A stretch of 48,159 nt of DNA from Aneurinibacillus sp. (GTDB lineage Bacteria; Bacillota; UBA5301; DYFA01): assembly GCA_020725425.1 (NCBI GenBank), contig DYFA01000041.1:1-48159 (forward strand). The letters run 5' to 3'. Position numbers and translations under genes: made by a program. Each line of letters begins with the position of its first letter. The stretch's first letter is position 1. Under the pieces are notes generated by a model. It saw only the letters and a program-made list of their open reading frames with translations, did not search any database and had not been told where the DNA came from. Of this stretch, positions 1 through 8,520 are shown piece after piece.

Positions 1-44
1 GATTTGTAATCAGCGGGTCGGGGGTTCGAATCCCTTCGGTGGCT
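1..44 (+). tRNA. tRNA-Thr (anticodon TGT), 5' part missing
   Basis: The window opens inside a tRNA. Bases 1-14 hold the end of an anticodon arm whose seven-base loop (3-9) reads TTTGTAA, giving anticodon TGT and threonine. The T-arm with the GTTCGAATC core follows, closed by a stem with two G-U pairs, and then the 3' acceptor strand CGGTGGC at 37-43 with a T discriminator. CCA is not encoded. The D-arm and 5' acceptor strand lie outside the window. It is probably co-transcribed with the tRNA-Tyr that starts 37 bases later. Confidence 0.85.
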
Positions 45-81
45 TGAATTGCTTGAAAAGAACAATTTATAATATGGAGAC

Positions 82-167
<86 letters not shown>

Positions 168-174
168 TTTTGAA

Positions 175-213
175 GAAGAGAAGCGCCTCACCCTGAGCGA
201 GGCGCTTCTCTTC
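175..213. terminator. bidirectional hairpin between convergent tRNA-Tyr and membrane-protein genes
   Basis: The arms at 175-189 and 199-213 are perfectly complementary (15 bp) around a 9-base loop. It lies between the 3' end of tRNA-Tyr (plus) and the stop of the convergent minus-strand gene at 240, so it can serve both directions. T-tracts are short on either side. A further copy of the right arm's start (GAGGCGCTTCT) occurs at 220-230 and allows a competing hairpin. Confidence 0.75.
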
Positions 214-239
214 TGCGTTGAGGCGCTTCTTGAAAAGCA

Positions 240-641
240 TCAAAGGTTGACCCCGATGACTCCCGCCACCGCTCCGACCACCGCCGCGGCAACCAGAGCC
301 TGAACGACGCCAAGCAGGTTGAGGGAGCCAAGCTGAAAGATCCCCGCCAGAGCCCAGGTCACGAGACCATACCCCAGGCCGGTGGCACCTCCGACCCATA
401 GCCCTCCGTGCCCTACCCGCCGGCTCCCCCACAGGGCCCCGACCGCCACCGCCGCCAGGCTGACGGCCAGCAGGGCCCCGGGTGTCGGGCGGAGCTCGTC
501 GAACAGCAACAAGCCGAGGGCCAGAATCAGGGCACCCAGGGCGGTAGCGGCCAACGCCACCACCACGCTCCACAGGACGGCGGGGGCCATCGGCTGGCTG
601 TCCCGGTCGCCCCCAGCGGCGGGGCTGCGCACCTCGCCCAC
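240..641 (-). CDS. TIGR04086-type small four-helix membrane protein
   Basis: This 133-residue protein is almost entirely hydrophobic. Four probable membrane segments lie at about residues 22-47, 52-72, 78-101 and 107-131. It resembles the TIGR04086/DUF3792 family of small integral membrane proteins found in Clostridia and Bacilli, whose function is not established. The GTG start at 641 is preferred because GGAGG lies eight bases upstream; an in-frame ATG at 590 has no ribosome binding site. It is the last gene of the minus-strand run that begins with the FG-GAP protein and is followed by the shared hairpin terminator. The family call is by hydropathy pattern and context. Confidence 0.65.
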   Translation of the reverse strand: MGEVRSPAAGGDRDSQPMAPAVLWSVVVALAATALGALILALGLLLFDELRPTPGALLAVSLAAVAVGALWGSRRVGHGGLWVGGATGLGYGLVTWALAGIFQLGSLNLLGVVQALVAAAVVGAVAGVIGVNL

Positions 642-705
642 CTGTTCCGCCTCCCTTCGCTCAACATATATGCGGGAGGCGTACGAGCCAGAACCGCGCC
701 CGTGG

Positions 706-1344
706 TCAGCGGAAGTAGCGCACCGCCCTCGGCGCCTTCGCCATCTCGATCAGGGCCCGCACGATGGCGCCCTTTTGATAATAGGCCAACCCTAACAGGA
801 AGTGGAGGATCTCGTTGTCCGGGAAGAGCCGGACCCCTTCCTCGAGGACTCTGACTGCCTCGTCGATCCGGCCGGCCTTGCCTAACGAAAAGCCGAGGTA
901 ACTGCGGGCCCACGGGTTTTGCGGGTCCAGCCGCACAACCTCCCGGAAGCCCGTCGCCGCCTCGGCGTAGTTTCCCTCGGCGTAGGCGAGGAAGGCCACC
1001 CCGTTGAGGGCCTGCAGGTCGTGCGGCTCCTTGACCAGCCTGGCCCGGGACTTCTCGGCGATCGCCACGGCGGCGGTTCGCTGGGGATCGGCGGTGTCGA
1101 GGCGCTGAAAGGCCTGTCTGGACTCCTCGATCCGCCCCAGGTTGGCGTGGGCCACGGCTACCCAGAAGAGGGACTCCAGGTCGCCTCGTGGGCCATGCTC
1201 CTTGAGCACAACTTCCCAGAGTTCAGGGGAGGACTTGGCCCCCTCGGCGGGGCGCACCGCACCGCCGGCCACCACCGGAAGCGTGAGCACAGTCACCACA
1301 AGGAGCAGCCGCAGAGCCGTTCCTCCCGCTCGCCACCCTGACAT
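706..1344 (-). CDS. secreted or lipid-side tetratricopeptide repeat protein
   Basis: The 212-residue product begins with a basic stretch and a hydrophobic core (about residues 8-28), consistent with a signal peptide or N-terminal anchor. The rest is helical with TPR-like units: one near residues 55-85, then two clear ones ending in LDPQNPWA and LFPDNEIL, and a half repeat at the C-terminus. TPR arrays normally mediate protein-protein contacts; no enzymatic motif is present. The ATG at 1344 is chosen over an in-frame TTG at 1374 because GGGAGG lies eight bases before it. It follows the EF-G paralogue by 31 bases and is probably in the same transcript. Confidence 0.75.
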   Translation of the reverse strand: MSGWRAGGTALRLLLVVTVLTLPVVAGGAVRPAEGAKSSPELWEVVLKEHGPRGDLESLFWVAVAHANLGRIEESRQAFQRLDTADPQRTAAVAIAEKSRARLVKEPHDLQALNGVAFLAYAEGNYAEAATGFREVVRLDPQNPWARSYLGFSLGKAGRIDEAVRVLEEGVRLFPDNEILHFLLGLAYYQKGAIVRALIEMAKAPRAVRYFR

Positions 1345-1375
1345 CCGCCGGGCCTCCCCCGTTCTGACCCGCAAG

Positions 1376-3448
1376 CTACTCCCCTTTCTCGCGCTCCTTC
1401 TTGGCGGCCGCGATGATCTGCTCCGCCAGGTGAGCCGGGACCTCCTCGTAGTGGTCGAATTCCATCGCGAAGGCCCCGCGTCCCTGGGTCATCGAACGCA
1501 GGTCGATGGCGTACTTGAACATCTCCGCCAGCGGGACGAGGGCCTTGATGACCTGGACGCCGTCGACCGGTTCCATCCCCAGGATCTTGCCGCGCTTTTT
1601 GTTCAGGTCGCCCATGATGTCGCCCATGTAATCATCGGGGACGGTGACCTCGACCCTCATCACCGGCTCCAACAGGATCGGTTTGGCCTCCTGGAAGCCT
1701 TTCTTGAACGCCATGGACGAGGCGATCTTGAAGGCCATTTCGGAGGAGTCGACCGAGTGGTAGGAGCCGTCGAGCAGCGACACCCGGACGTCGACCACGG
1801 GGTAGCCGGCTATTACGCCTTCCTCCATGGTCTCCCGAATGCCCTTCTCAACTGCCGGGATATACTGTTTCGGGACCGCGCCGCCGAAGATCTTGTCGAC
1901 GAACTCGAACCCGCCCCCCTGGGGAAGCGGCTCGAGCTCGATGATGCAGTGGCCGTACTGGCCGCGTCCGCCGGTCTGCTTCTTGTGCTTGTACTCCGCT
2001 TTGGCCGTACCCCGGATGGTCTCCTTGTACGGAACCTTCGGCGTCGACAGGTCGACCGCCACGCCGAACTTCTTCTGCAGGCGGCTGGTGATCACCTCGA
2101 CGTGCAGTTCGCCCAGGCCCTTGACCAGCAACTGCCCGGTCTCGGTGTTCTTCTCCACGGCGATGGTCGGGTCCTCTTCCGCCAGCCGGTTCAAGCCGCT
2201 GGAGATCTTGTCCTCGTCGCCCTTGGCTTTCGGCTCGACCGCCAGCGTCACCACCGGCTTGGGGAAGTCGATCCCCGGCAGGATGACCGCCTTGTCCTTG
2301 TCGCAGAGCGTGTGGCCGGTCTGAGTCTCGCCCAGCTTGGCCACGGCCCCGATGTCGCCCGCCACGACTTCCGGAGTCGAGAGCTGTTCCTTGCCTCGCA
2401 GGAAGACCAACTGCCCGATGCGCTCGTCGACTCCCTTGTTGGCGTTCCAGGCGTGGGAGTCGGATTTCAGCGTGCCGGAGTAGACCCGCAACAGAGTCAG
2501 CTTGCCGACAAAGGGGTCAGCCATCGTCTTAAAGACCAACGCCGCCAGAGAGCCGGCCGGGTCGGCGGACAGGCTGACCTCCTCGCCTCTCGGGCTCTTC
2601 CCCACTGCCGGTGCCACCGCGGCAGGTGAGGGCAGGTACCGCACGCACGCCTGCAGCAACTGGGTTACGCCGATGGACTTCGTAGCCGCACCAGCGAAGA
2701 CCGGGATGACCTTTCCGGCTGCCGTGCCCTTGGCCAGCCCCTCCGCCAGCTCCTGCTCGGTCAGCACCTCCCCTTCCAGGAACTTGAGGGTCAGGTCGTC
2801 GTCGGTGGCCGCCACTTCCTCGATCAGCATCTCCCGGAGCGCCTGAGCCTCTCCGGCCAGTTCGGCGGGAATCTCAGCCTCCCTGACCTTTCCGCCCTCC
2901 GTATACTGCGCTTTCATGGCGATCAGGTCGATCACCCCGCGGAAGCTGTCGAACGTCCCGAGGGGAAGCTGTGCGGGAACCACCCGGTTGCCGAACTTCT
3001 GCCGGAGCTGGGTCAGCACCCGCTGGAAGTTGGCGTTTTCCCGGTCCATCTTCGACACGAAGATCAGCTTCGGCAGCCCGGCCGCATACCCCATGACCTT
3101 TTCCGTGCCGACCTCGACGCCTGAGACCGCCTCCACGACGACCAGCGCGGCATCGGCCACCCTCAGAGCAGAGGCCACCTCACCGACGAAGTCGAAGTAC
3201 CCGGGGGTGTCGAGGAAGTTCAGCTTGCACTCCTCCCACTCGACGGGGGCCAGCGCGGTGCTGATCGAAATCTGGCGCTTGACCTCCTCGGGGTCGTGGT
3301 CGGTAACCGTGGTCCCCTCCTCTACCCGGCCCATCCGGGTGGTCGCCCCGGAAAGAAAAAGCGCCGCTTCGACCAGCGAGGTCTTCCCCGCTCCGCCGTG
3401 CGACACAAGGGCAATGTTGCGTATGCGTTCGCTGCCTATCTTCTTCAC
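1376..3448 (-). CDS. EF-G family translational GTPase, second (FusA2-like) type
   Basis: This 690-residue protein has the full EF-G layout: G domain, domain II, and domains III-V ending in the EFDHYEEVP region. The P-loop reads SHGGAGKTSL rather than the AHIDAGKTT typical of housekeeping EF-G, the G3 motif is DTPGYFDFVGEV, and the G4 motif is SKMD instead of NKMD. These changes, and its position away from any str/rpsL-rpsG operon, indicate a paralogue rather than the main elongation factor. Such proteins may act in ribosome recycling or under special conditions, which is inference. Start is GTG with AAGGAGG seven to eight bases upstream. The TPR gene follows it. Confidence 0.88.
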   Translation of the reverse strand: MKKIGSERIRNIALVSHGGAGKTSLVEAALFLSGATTRMGRVEEGTTVTDHDPEEVKRQISISTALAPVEWEECKLNFLDTPGYFDFVGEVASALRVADAALVVVEAVSGVEVGTEKVMGYAAGLPKLIFVSKMDRENANFQRVLTQLRQKFGNRVVPAQLPLGTFDSFRGVIDLIAMKAQYTEGGKVREAEIPAELAGEAQALREMLIEEVAATDDDLTLKFLEGEVLTEQELAEGLAKGTAAGKVIPVFAGAATKSIGVTQLLQACVRYLPSPAAVAPAVGKSPRGEEVSLSADPAGSLAALVFKTMADPFVGKLTLLRVYSGTLKSDSHAWNANKGVDERIGQLVFLRGKEQLSTPEVVAGDIGAVAKLGETQTGHTLCDKDKAVILPGIDFPKPVVTLAVEPKAKGDEDKISSGLNRLAEEDPTIAVEKNTETGQLLVKGLGELHVEVITSRLQKKFGVAVDLSTPKVPYKETIRGTAKAEYKHKKQTGGRGQYGHCIIELEPLPQGGGFEFVDKIFGGAVPKQYIPAVEKGIRETMEEGVIAGYPVVDVRVSLLDGSYHSVDSSEMAFKIASSMAFKKGFQEAKPILLEPVMRVEVTVPDDYMGDIMGDLNKKRGKILGMEPVDGVQVIKALVPLAEMFKYAIDLRSMTQGRGAFAMEFDHYEEVPAHLAEQIIAAAKKEREKGE

Positions 3449-3537
3449 TCAGATATCCTCCTTCGGCCGGCTGTGAGCCGACCAGTCTCCTCTAGCCATA
3501 CAGGAGTCCTTTCTTGTTCAACGGAGCTGATTCCTGC

Positions 3538-4179
3538 TCAGCCCGGCAACCCCAGGTAATCACGCACCTTCTTTAAGTCTTCCCAGGCTTCCCGTTTTTT
3601 GCTGGGGTCGCGCAGCAAGGCCGCCGGGTGGTACGTGGGAAGGTACATCCGGCCGGCCCGCTCAAACCACTGGCCGCGGACTTTCGTGATCGCCAGGTTC
3701 TTCCCGGCCAGAGCCCGGGTGGCAGTGGCGCCCAAGAGCATCACCACTTCCGGATTCACCAGTTCAATCCGGGCGAGCACGTACGGGAGGCAGGCCGCCG
3801 CCTCCTCGTCCGCCGGCACGCGATTCCCCGGAGGTCGGCATTTCACCACGTTGGCGATGAAGACCTCCTCCCGCTTGAGCCCGATGGCGGCCAGCATTCT
3901 CTCCAGGAGCTGTCCGGCCGGCCCGACGAACGGCCTACCCGTCAGGTCCTCCTGCTGCCCCGGCCCCTCTCCGACCAGCATGAGGCGGGCGGCGGGGTTC
4001 CCCTCCCCGGGAACGACGTGGGTCGCGCCCGCCCGCAAACCGCACCGGCCGCACTCCTCTACCGCCCGGGCCAGCGCGCCGAGGTCCGACGCCCCCCGGT
4101 GCGGGGTGCCGACCAGCGGGACTGCCGCGGGAAACCCGGGCGTCCGGCCGAGCAAGGACAGTTGCACGTCGGCAGCCAA
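3538..4179 (-). CDS. uracil-DNA glycosylase, family 4 (iron-sulfur type)
   Basis: It removes uracil from DNA to start base-excision repair. The 213-residue sequence carries family 4 hallmarks: the active-site motif GEGPGQQED (residues 70-78), the GRPFVGPAG segment, and a C-terminal HPAALLRDP loop. Four cysteines at about 43, 46, 114 and 130 have the spacing of the 4Fe-4S ligands. Start is TTG, preceded by a GGGGGAG ribosome binding site. It lies 16 bases downstream of acylphosphatase in the same direction. This family is common in thermophiles and in sporeformers. Confidence 0.93.
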   Translation of the reverse strand: MAADVQLSLLGRTPGFPAAVPLVGTPHRGASDLGALARAVEECGRCGLRAGATHVVPGEGNPAARLMLVGEGPGQQEDLTGRPFVGPAGQLLERMLAAIGLKREEVFIANVVKCRPPGNRVPADEEAAACLPYVLARIELVNPEVVMLLGATATRALAGKNLAITKVRGQWFERAGRMYLPTYHPAALLRDPSKKREAWEDLKKVRDYLGLPG

Positions 4180-4195
4180 GCGTCTCCCCCCTGCC

Positions 4196-4468
4196 TCACC
4201 GAATCTGGAACGCCGGGCCGCAAGACGCCTCTTCCAGCGGCGACTTCTCCACCCGGTCCACCCGGGCGAAGCTCCCGCACCCGTTGCGCACCATCATTTC
4301 AAACACCGTCAGTTTCTCCTCCGGCCCCTCAGCTACGGCGGTGACGGTTCCGTCAGCGTTGTTGCGGACGTACCCCGAAAGTCCCAGAGAATTGGCGCAG
4401 CGACTGACCGCCGCCCGGAACCCTACACCCTGTACCAGGCCGGAAATGACGAACTTGACCGCCGCCAC
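4196..4468 (-). CDS. acyP: acylphosphatase
   Basis: The 90-residue protein hydrolyses the carboxyl-phosphate bond of acylphosphates. It shows the complete signature: GLVQGVGFR near residues 10-18 with the phosphate-binding arginine, and GYVRNNADGTV near 32-42 with the catalytic asparagine. Length is typical for the family. GTG is the start, with GGAGGGGG a few bases upstream. It sits between the FG-GAP protein (37 bases upstream) and the uracil-DNA glycosylase, probably co-transcribed, although no functional link to these neighbours is apparent. Confidence 0.95.
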   Translation of the reverse strand: MAAVKFVISGLVQGVGFRAAVSRCANSLGLSGYVRNNADGTVTAVAEGPEEKLTVFEMMVRNGCGSFARVDRVEKSPLEEASCGPAFQIR

Positions 4469-4505
4469 GTTCTACCCCCTCCACTGCCTTCTTCCGACAC
4501 CGACT

Positions 4506-5999
4506 TCACCACAAGAAGCTCACCGGCAGCTGGCGGGTCCCGGCCACCACCATCAGCCGGGGCCGGCCCGCCTGGCCGGTGGAAAACAGGCGTTCGACCG
4601 CCCGGGCCTCCAGGAACATCTTCCCGCCGTCCACGACCACTCGCCCTGCCTCGGGGAGGTCGCGGCCGTCGACTCGCGGCGCTTGCCCCGGGATGAGCTC
4701 GACCACCCGCTCACCTGGTTCCTGGATGGCCTCCGCTAGTCTTCGCTCGTCATCCCAGCGTATGACGACTCCGAGTTGACTCGCTACTTCCCTCATGCTC
4801 ACATAGAGCTTTCCACCCTGCACGAGCGGGGTGCCCGCCGGTACCCCTCTCCCGTCGGGGAACAGCCACTCCAGCCTGAGCCGGTTCCCGCGCGCCGCGG
4901 CCACTGTTTCCAGCGTCCCGTCCGGCCGACGGAGCAGCAAACGGGGCCACACGTCGGCCGGTGCGCCTTCTGCCGCGGCCAGAGGCCGGATCTCCTGTAC
5001 CTCCCCGGGCATGGCGACCGTCGCGACCAGCGCCTCCATTTTCTCAGAAAAGGAAAGCAGCCGCACTTCGTCCGCCCGGTAGACCGCCACCCTCGCCGGC
5101 AGCCCTCCGCCCTCCCCCGTCGCCTTTCCCACCGGAGGGACGTAGACCACTCCCAGGGCGCCGGCCGGCAGCGCCGTCGAACTCTGGTGCCGCAGGGTCA
5201 ACCCCGTTCCCTCGGCGTCGGCCCCAAAAACGTACAACAGCCGCTCGCCGGAGGCCACGACCAACTCGGGTCGCCCGTCCCCCTCCAGATCCCCGACCGC
5301 GGCCCCGACCGTTCCCCCCCAGGGAAAGTTCTGCCACCAGCGGGTCCAGCCTGCCCCGGGCGTCCAACGAAACACCGCCACTTCCGACCGGCCGGCTCCG
5401 GCCACCAGCTCGTCCTGCCCGTCGCCGTCCAAGTCTGCTGCGCCGTACAACTCGAACCGTTGCTTGGGCTCGCTCACCCCCGCCGGCTCAAGCCCCCGCC
5501 CGCTCACCAGGTAGCTGATCAGCCCGCCTCCCTGCCCGGCGGCCACGATCATCTTGCCGGACCGCGTCGCCACCAGCTGGAGCGCCTTCACCGGCGTCCA
5601 AGCGTACCGGGGCATCCCCACCGGCAGGCGCTGCCCTTGCACCCAGCGGTCGACGGACACCGCGCCCTCCTCGCCGCGCGCCGTGACCAGCTCCCACCGC
5701 CCGTCCTGGTCGACGTCGCCCACCGCCACGGCGCTCAGTGGTCCGCCGGCCAAAAACGTCCCCTGCGCCAGCAAGGCCCCGTCCGCCTCCACTTCAAGGA
5801 GCGAGACCAGGTCACCAGCGACCGTGGCGATCGCCGTGGCAGGCTCTTGACCTACGATCAGAAGTCCCGTCCCGTCGGACGGAAGGGCCTGGGGCAAGCG
5901 ATCCACCACCAGCCAGGCGAATTCAGCCCCCCGGACCGCCGGAACAGTCAAAAGGACGAGAAACAACGCCAGGAATAGTGACCTGAGGCAAGGTCGCAT
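4506..5999 (-). CDS. exported FG-GAP/VCBS-repeat protein with C-terminal copper-amine-oxidase-like stalk domain
   Basis: The 497-residue product starts with a clear signal peptide (Arg, then a Leu/Phe-rich core, cleavage near AVRGAE). The middle has several beta-propeller blades of the FG-GAP/VCBS type, visible as DVDQDGRWELV, DLDGDGQDELV and DLEGDGRPELV; the DxDxDG loops are typical calcium sites. From about residue 385 a stalk domain like the copper amine oxidase N-terminal domain follows (LVQGGKLYVSMREVASQLG, then VVVDGGKMFLEARAVERLF). In Clostridia that domain is usually an extracellular module without catalytic role. The protein is likely cell-surface or secreted; its ligand is unknown. 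It appears to be first in the operon with acyP and the glycosylase. Confidence 0.8.
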   Translation of the reverse strand: MRPCLRSLFLALFLVLLTVPAVRGAEFAWLVVDRLPQALPSDGTGLLIVGQEPATAIATVAGDLVSLLEVEADGALLAQGTFLAGGPLSAVAVGDVDQDGRWELVTARGEEGAVSVDRWVQGQRLPVGMPRYAWTPVKALQLVATRSGKMIVAAGQGGGLISYLVSGRGLEPAGVSEPKQRFELYGAADLDGDGQDELVAGAGRSEVAVFRWTPGAGWTRWWQNFPWGGTVGAAVGDLEGDGRPELVVASGERLLYVFGADAEGTGLTLRHQSSTALPAGALGVVYVPPVGKATGEGGGLPARVAVYRADEVRLLSFSEKMEALVATVAMPGEVQEIRPLAAAEGAPADVWPRLLLRRPDGTLETVAAARGNRLRLEWLFPDGRGVPAGTPLVQGGKLYVSMREVASQLGVVIRWDDERRLAEAIQEPGERVVELIPGQAPRVDGRDLPEAGRVVVDGGKMFLEARAVERLFSTGQAGRPRLMVVAGTRQLPVSFLW

Positions 6000-6104
6000 C
6001 GCTCTTCCCCTACGTCAGTGCTCAGGCGTATTCTTTCCACATGGAGAACCTCATTCCCTCCCATGGCAGCAGAGGCGCTCCCGCCAGGCGGGCCGGGAAG
6101 GGAC

Positions 6105-6135
6105 AGAAAAGGCGGACGCCCTGCCGGACGCCCGC
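6105..6135 (-). terminator. intrinsic terminator of tRNA-Pro
   Basis: Read on the minus strand, a ten-pair stem (6112-6135, with two G-U pairs) closes a GGCA tetraloop and is followed directly by CTTTTC. It lies 11 bases after the encoded CCA of tRNA-Pro. It separates the tRNA from the FG-GAP gene, which starts at 5999. Confidence 0.75.
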
Positions 6136-6146
6136 TCTGACTACTC

Positions 6147-6224
6147 TGGTCGGGCTGGCGGGATTTGAACCCACGACCTCTTCCACCCCAAGGAAGCGCG
6201 CTAGCCAAACTGCGCTACAGCCCG
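6147..6224 (-). tRNA. tRNA-Pro (anticodon GGG)
   Basis: On the minus strand the acceptor strands CGGGCTG and CAGCCCG pair fully, and CCA is encoded at 6147-6149. The anticodon stem CTTCC/GGAAG encloses loop TTGGGGT, giving anticodon GGG (proline). The T-arm has the GTTCAAATC core. A TATAAT-type promoter lies just upstream and a hairpin with a T-run just downstream, so it forms a single-gene unit, although read-through from lysC is also possible. Confidence 0.95.
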
Positions 6225-6233
6225 TGCCAGGCT

Positions 6234-6263
6234 ATTATATCATACCGTTCGCCCAAGAAGCAA
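6234..6263 (-). promoter_or_regulatory. sigma-A type promoter of tRNA-Pro
   Basis: On the minus strand, TTGCTT (6258-6263) is followed after 18 bases by TATAAT (6234-6239). The -10 is preceded by TG one base away, so it is an extended -10 element. The predicted start falls a few bases before the tRNA 5' end at 6224. It lies in the gap between the lysC stop (6276) and the tRNA. Confidence 0.75.
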
Positions 6264-6275
6264 CCGGAACAAGGG

Positions 6276-7523
6276 CTACCGCAGGTCGACCGCCTCGCCC
6301 AGGGCCGACCGGTCCAGTCCGAACTTGGCGTGGATGGCGTTGGCCGCCTCCGCGATCCGCTCCGCCTCGATCAGACAGGAGATGCGAATCTCGGAGGTGC
6401 TGATCACCTGGATGTTGATTCCCCTCTCCGCCAGCGCCTCGAACATCAGGGCTGCCACACCGGGGTTGGAGACCATCCCGGCGCCCACGACAGACACCTT
6501 GGCCACGGAGAGGTCGGTCAGGATACCCTTGGCCCCCAGCTCCCGGCTTACCTGCTCCATCACTTCGGCCGTGCGCGGGAGGTCATCCCGGGAGACGGTG
6601 AAGAGAAGATCCGTCGTCTGCTCGGCCTTGGTGCTCTGCACAATCATGTCGACGTTGATGCGCTCGCGGGCCAGCGCCGAGAAGATCCGGTGGGCCACGC
6701 CGGGGCGGTCCGGCACGTCGATCAGCACCACCTTGGCCACGTTCGTATCATGCGTGACCCCGGAGACGTACATCTCTTTTTCCAGCATCTCGCCTGCCTC
6801 CCGCACCAGAGTACCCCGATGTTCGTTGAAGCTGGAGCGCACCTCGAGAACGACCCCGTACTGCGCCGCCAGCTCGACCGCCCGCGGCTGCAGGACGACC
6901 GCGCCCGAGCTCGCCATCTCCAGCATCTCGCCGTACGAGATGGCCGGCAGCCGGCGCGCCGCCGGAACCAGCCGGGGATCGGCCGTGTAGACCCCGTCCA
7001 CGTCGGTGAAGATCTCACACCGTTCAGCCTGCAGCGCCGCCGCCAGGGCGACTGCCGTCGTGTCCGACCCGCCGCGCCCGAGCGTCGTGATCTCGTCATC
7101 CTCGGTGACGCCCTGGAACCCGGCCACGATGACGATCCGTCCCTCGGCCAGCTCCCCCAGGATCCGTTCAGCGTTCACCGCCTGGATCTTGGCCTTGGTA
7201 TGCACCCCGTCCGTGGTGATCCCGCCCTGGGCGCCCGTCAACGAGATCACTGGCTGACCCAGGGCCTGGATGGCCATGGCCAGGAGGGCGATCGACTGCT
7301 GCTCTCCCGTCGCCAGAAGCATGTCCAGCTCACGGGTAGGCGGGCGGTCGGTGATCTGCCGGGCCAAGGCCAGGAGGTCGTCGGTGGTATCCCCCATCGC
7401 CGAGACGACCGCCACCACGCTCACCCCTTCGTCCTTGGTCCGGACGATCCGCTCCGCCACCCGCTTGATTCGCTCCGGGGTGGCGACCGAGCTCCCCCCG
7501 AATTTCACCACCACAATCCGCAT
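6276..7523 (-). CDS. lysC: aspartate kinase
   Basis: It phosphorylates L-aspartate, the first step towards lysine, threonine and methionine. The 415-residue protein has VKFGGSSV at the N-terminus, GRGGSDTTA in the catalytic domain and [13 protein letters not shown], followed by two ACT domains (about residues 265-340 and 345-405) that normally bind feedback amino acids. It is monofunctional, with no dehydrogenase domain. ATG start with GGAGGCGGAGAA in front. It is last in the hom-thrC-thrB-lysC run, 13 bases after thrB, which suggests threonine-branch use, while lysA lies elsewhere in the window. Confidence 0.96.
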   Translation of the reverse strand: MRIVVVKFGGSSVATPERIKRVAERIVRTKDEGVSVVAVVSAMGDTTDDLLALARQITDRPPTRELDMLLATGEQQSIALLAMAIQALGQPVISLTGAQGGITTDGVHTKAKIQAVNAERILGELAEGRIVIVAGFQGVTEDDEITTLGRGGSDTTAVALAAALQAERCEIFTDVDGVYTADPRLVPAARRLPAISYGEMLEMASSGAVVLQPRAVELAAQYGVVLEVRSSFNEHRGTLVREAGEMLEKEMYVSGVTHDTNVAKVVLIDVPDRPGVAHRIFSALARERINVDMIVQSTKAEQTTDLLFTVSRDDLPRTAEVMEQVSRELGAKGILTDLSVAKVSVVGAGMVSNPGVAALMFEALAERGINIQVISTSEIRISCLIEAERIAEAANAIHAKFGLDRSALGEAVDLR

Positions 7524-7536
7524 TTCTCCGCCTCCG

Positions 7537-8520
7537 TCATGCCTGACCTGCGGCCACGTCCACCCTCACGCCCTCGCGCGCCGGCTCCAGGACCAGCGAC
7601 CGCGCCTTGACTCCCGCCTGGAGAAACGCCTGCTCCATAGCCTCGCCCACCGTAGCGCACCGCTTCTCCCACTGGCCGTCCTCTCCGCTGTCCACCACCA
7701 GAGCCAGCACAGACGGCCCTGCCCCGGACAGCACCGCGGCCGCCGCTCCGGCGCGCCGCGCCGCGGCGCAGACCTCGGCGAAGCCCGGCACCAGCGGAGC
7801 CCGATACGGCTGGTGCAGGCGATCCTCCATGGCGGCCGCCGCGCTCGCCCAGTCGCCTCGCAGGGCGCCGGCGACGATGGCTGCCGTGTGAGCCAGGTTG
7901 AACACGGCATCCCCCAGCGGTACCTGCCTGGGAAGGCGGCGCCGCGCCTCGGCCGTCCGCAACGAAAAGGAGGGCACGGCGACCACCGCCCGCAGAGGAG
8001 CCGCGACGGGAACGGCCACGTGCTGAGGCACCTCCCCCGGCAGCCCCGCCACCGCGATGGTAAACCCTCCGAAGACCGCCGGGACAACGTTGTCGGGATG
8101 TCCTTCGAGCTTGACCGCGAGCGCCAGCCACCGGTCGCCCTCCAGCTCCTCGCCGAGCAGGGCAGCCGCACCCCACACTCCGCCGACGATGGCCGAGGCG
8201 CTGCTTCCCAGCCCCTTCCCCACCGGGATGGCACAGCGCAGGCGGACTGACAGGCGGGCGGGGTACCGCCCGGCCTGACTGAAGACGGCCAGCGCCGCCC
8301 GGTACACCAGGTTGTCCTCTCTCCTCGACAAGCCTCGCGTCCCTTCCCCCTCGATCGCGACCACGAGGTCGACCTCCTCCGGGCGCGGGACCCATCCCCG
8401 CCCGGTCAGGGTGAATTCGTTGCGCAGCTCCAGGGCGAGACCCAGGCAGTCGAAGCCCGGCCCCAGGTTGGCCGTCGTGGCCGGGACGCTGACCGTCACC
8501 ACCCGCTCCGCCTCCGGCAC
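7537..8520 (-). CDS. thrB: homoserine kinase
   Basis: This GHMP-family kinase converts homoserine to O-phosphohomoserine. The 327-residue product starts [20 protein letters not shown], the family's N-terminal signature, and has the ATP-binding loop [13 protein letters not shown]. The reading frame is open much further upstream, but the true start is the GTG at 8520. Its first base is the last base of the thrC stop codon (TAGTG), with GGAGG in the thrC 3' end as ribosome binding site. Translation is therefore likely coupled to thrC. Confidence 0.94.
   Translation of the reverse strand: MPEAERVVTVSVPATTANLGPGFDCLGLALELRNEFTLTGRGWVPRPEEVDLVVAIEGEGTRGLSRREDNLVYRAALAVFSQAGRYPARLSVRLRCAIPVGKGLGSSASAIVGGVWGAAALLGEELEGDRWLALAVKLEGHPDNVVPAVFGGFTIAVAGLPGEVPQHVAVPVAAPLRAVVAVPSFSLRTAEARRRLPRQVPLGDAVFNLAHTAAIVAGALRGDWASAAAAMEDRLHQPYRAPLVPGFAEVCAAARRAGAAAAVLSGAGPSVLALVVDSGEDGQWEKRCATVGEAMEQAFLQAGVKARSLVLEPAREGVRVDVAAGQA

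Noticed and set aside
1142-2629. Long plus-strand open frame opposite the EF-G paralogue
   Set aside because: It is a high-GC shadow of the minus-strand gene: no ribosome binding site, low-complexity composition and no recognisable motif. The same applies to long open frames at 9610-11079, 16525-18030, 38657-39451 and 43230-44357.
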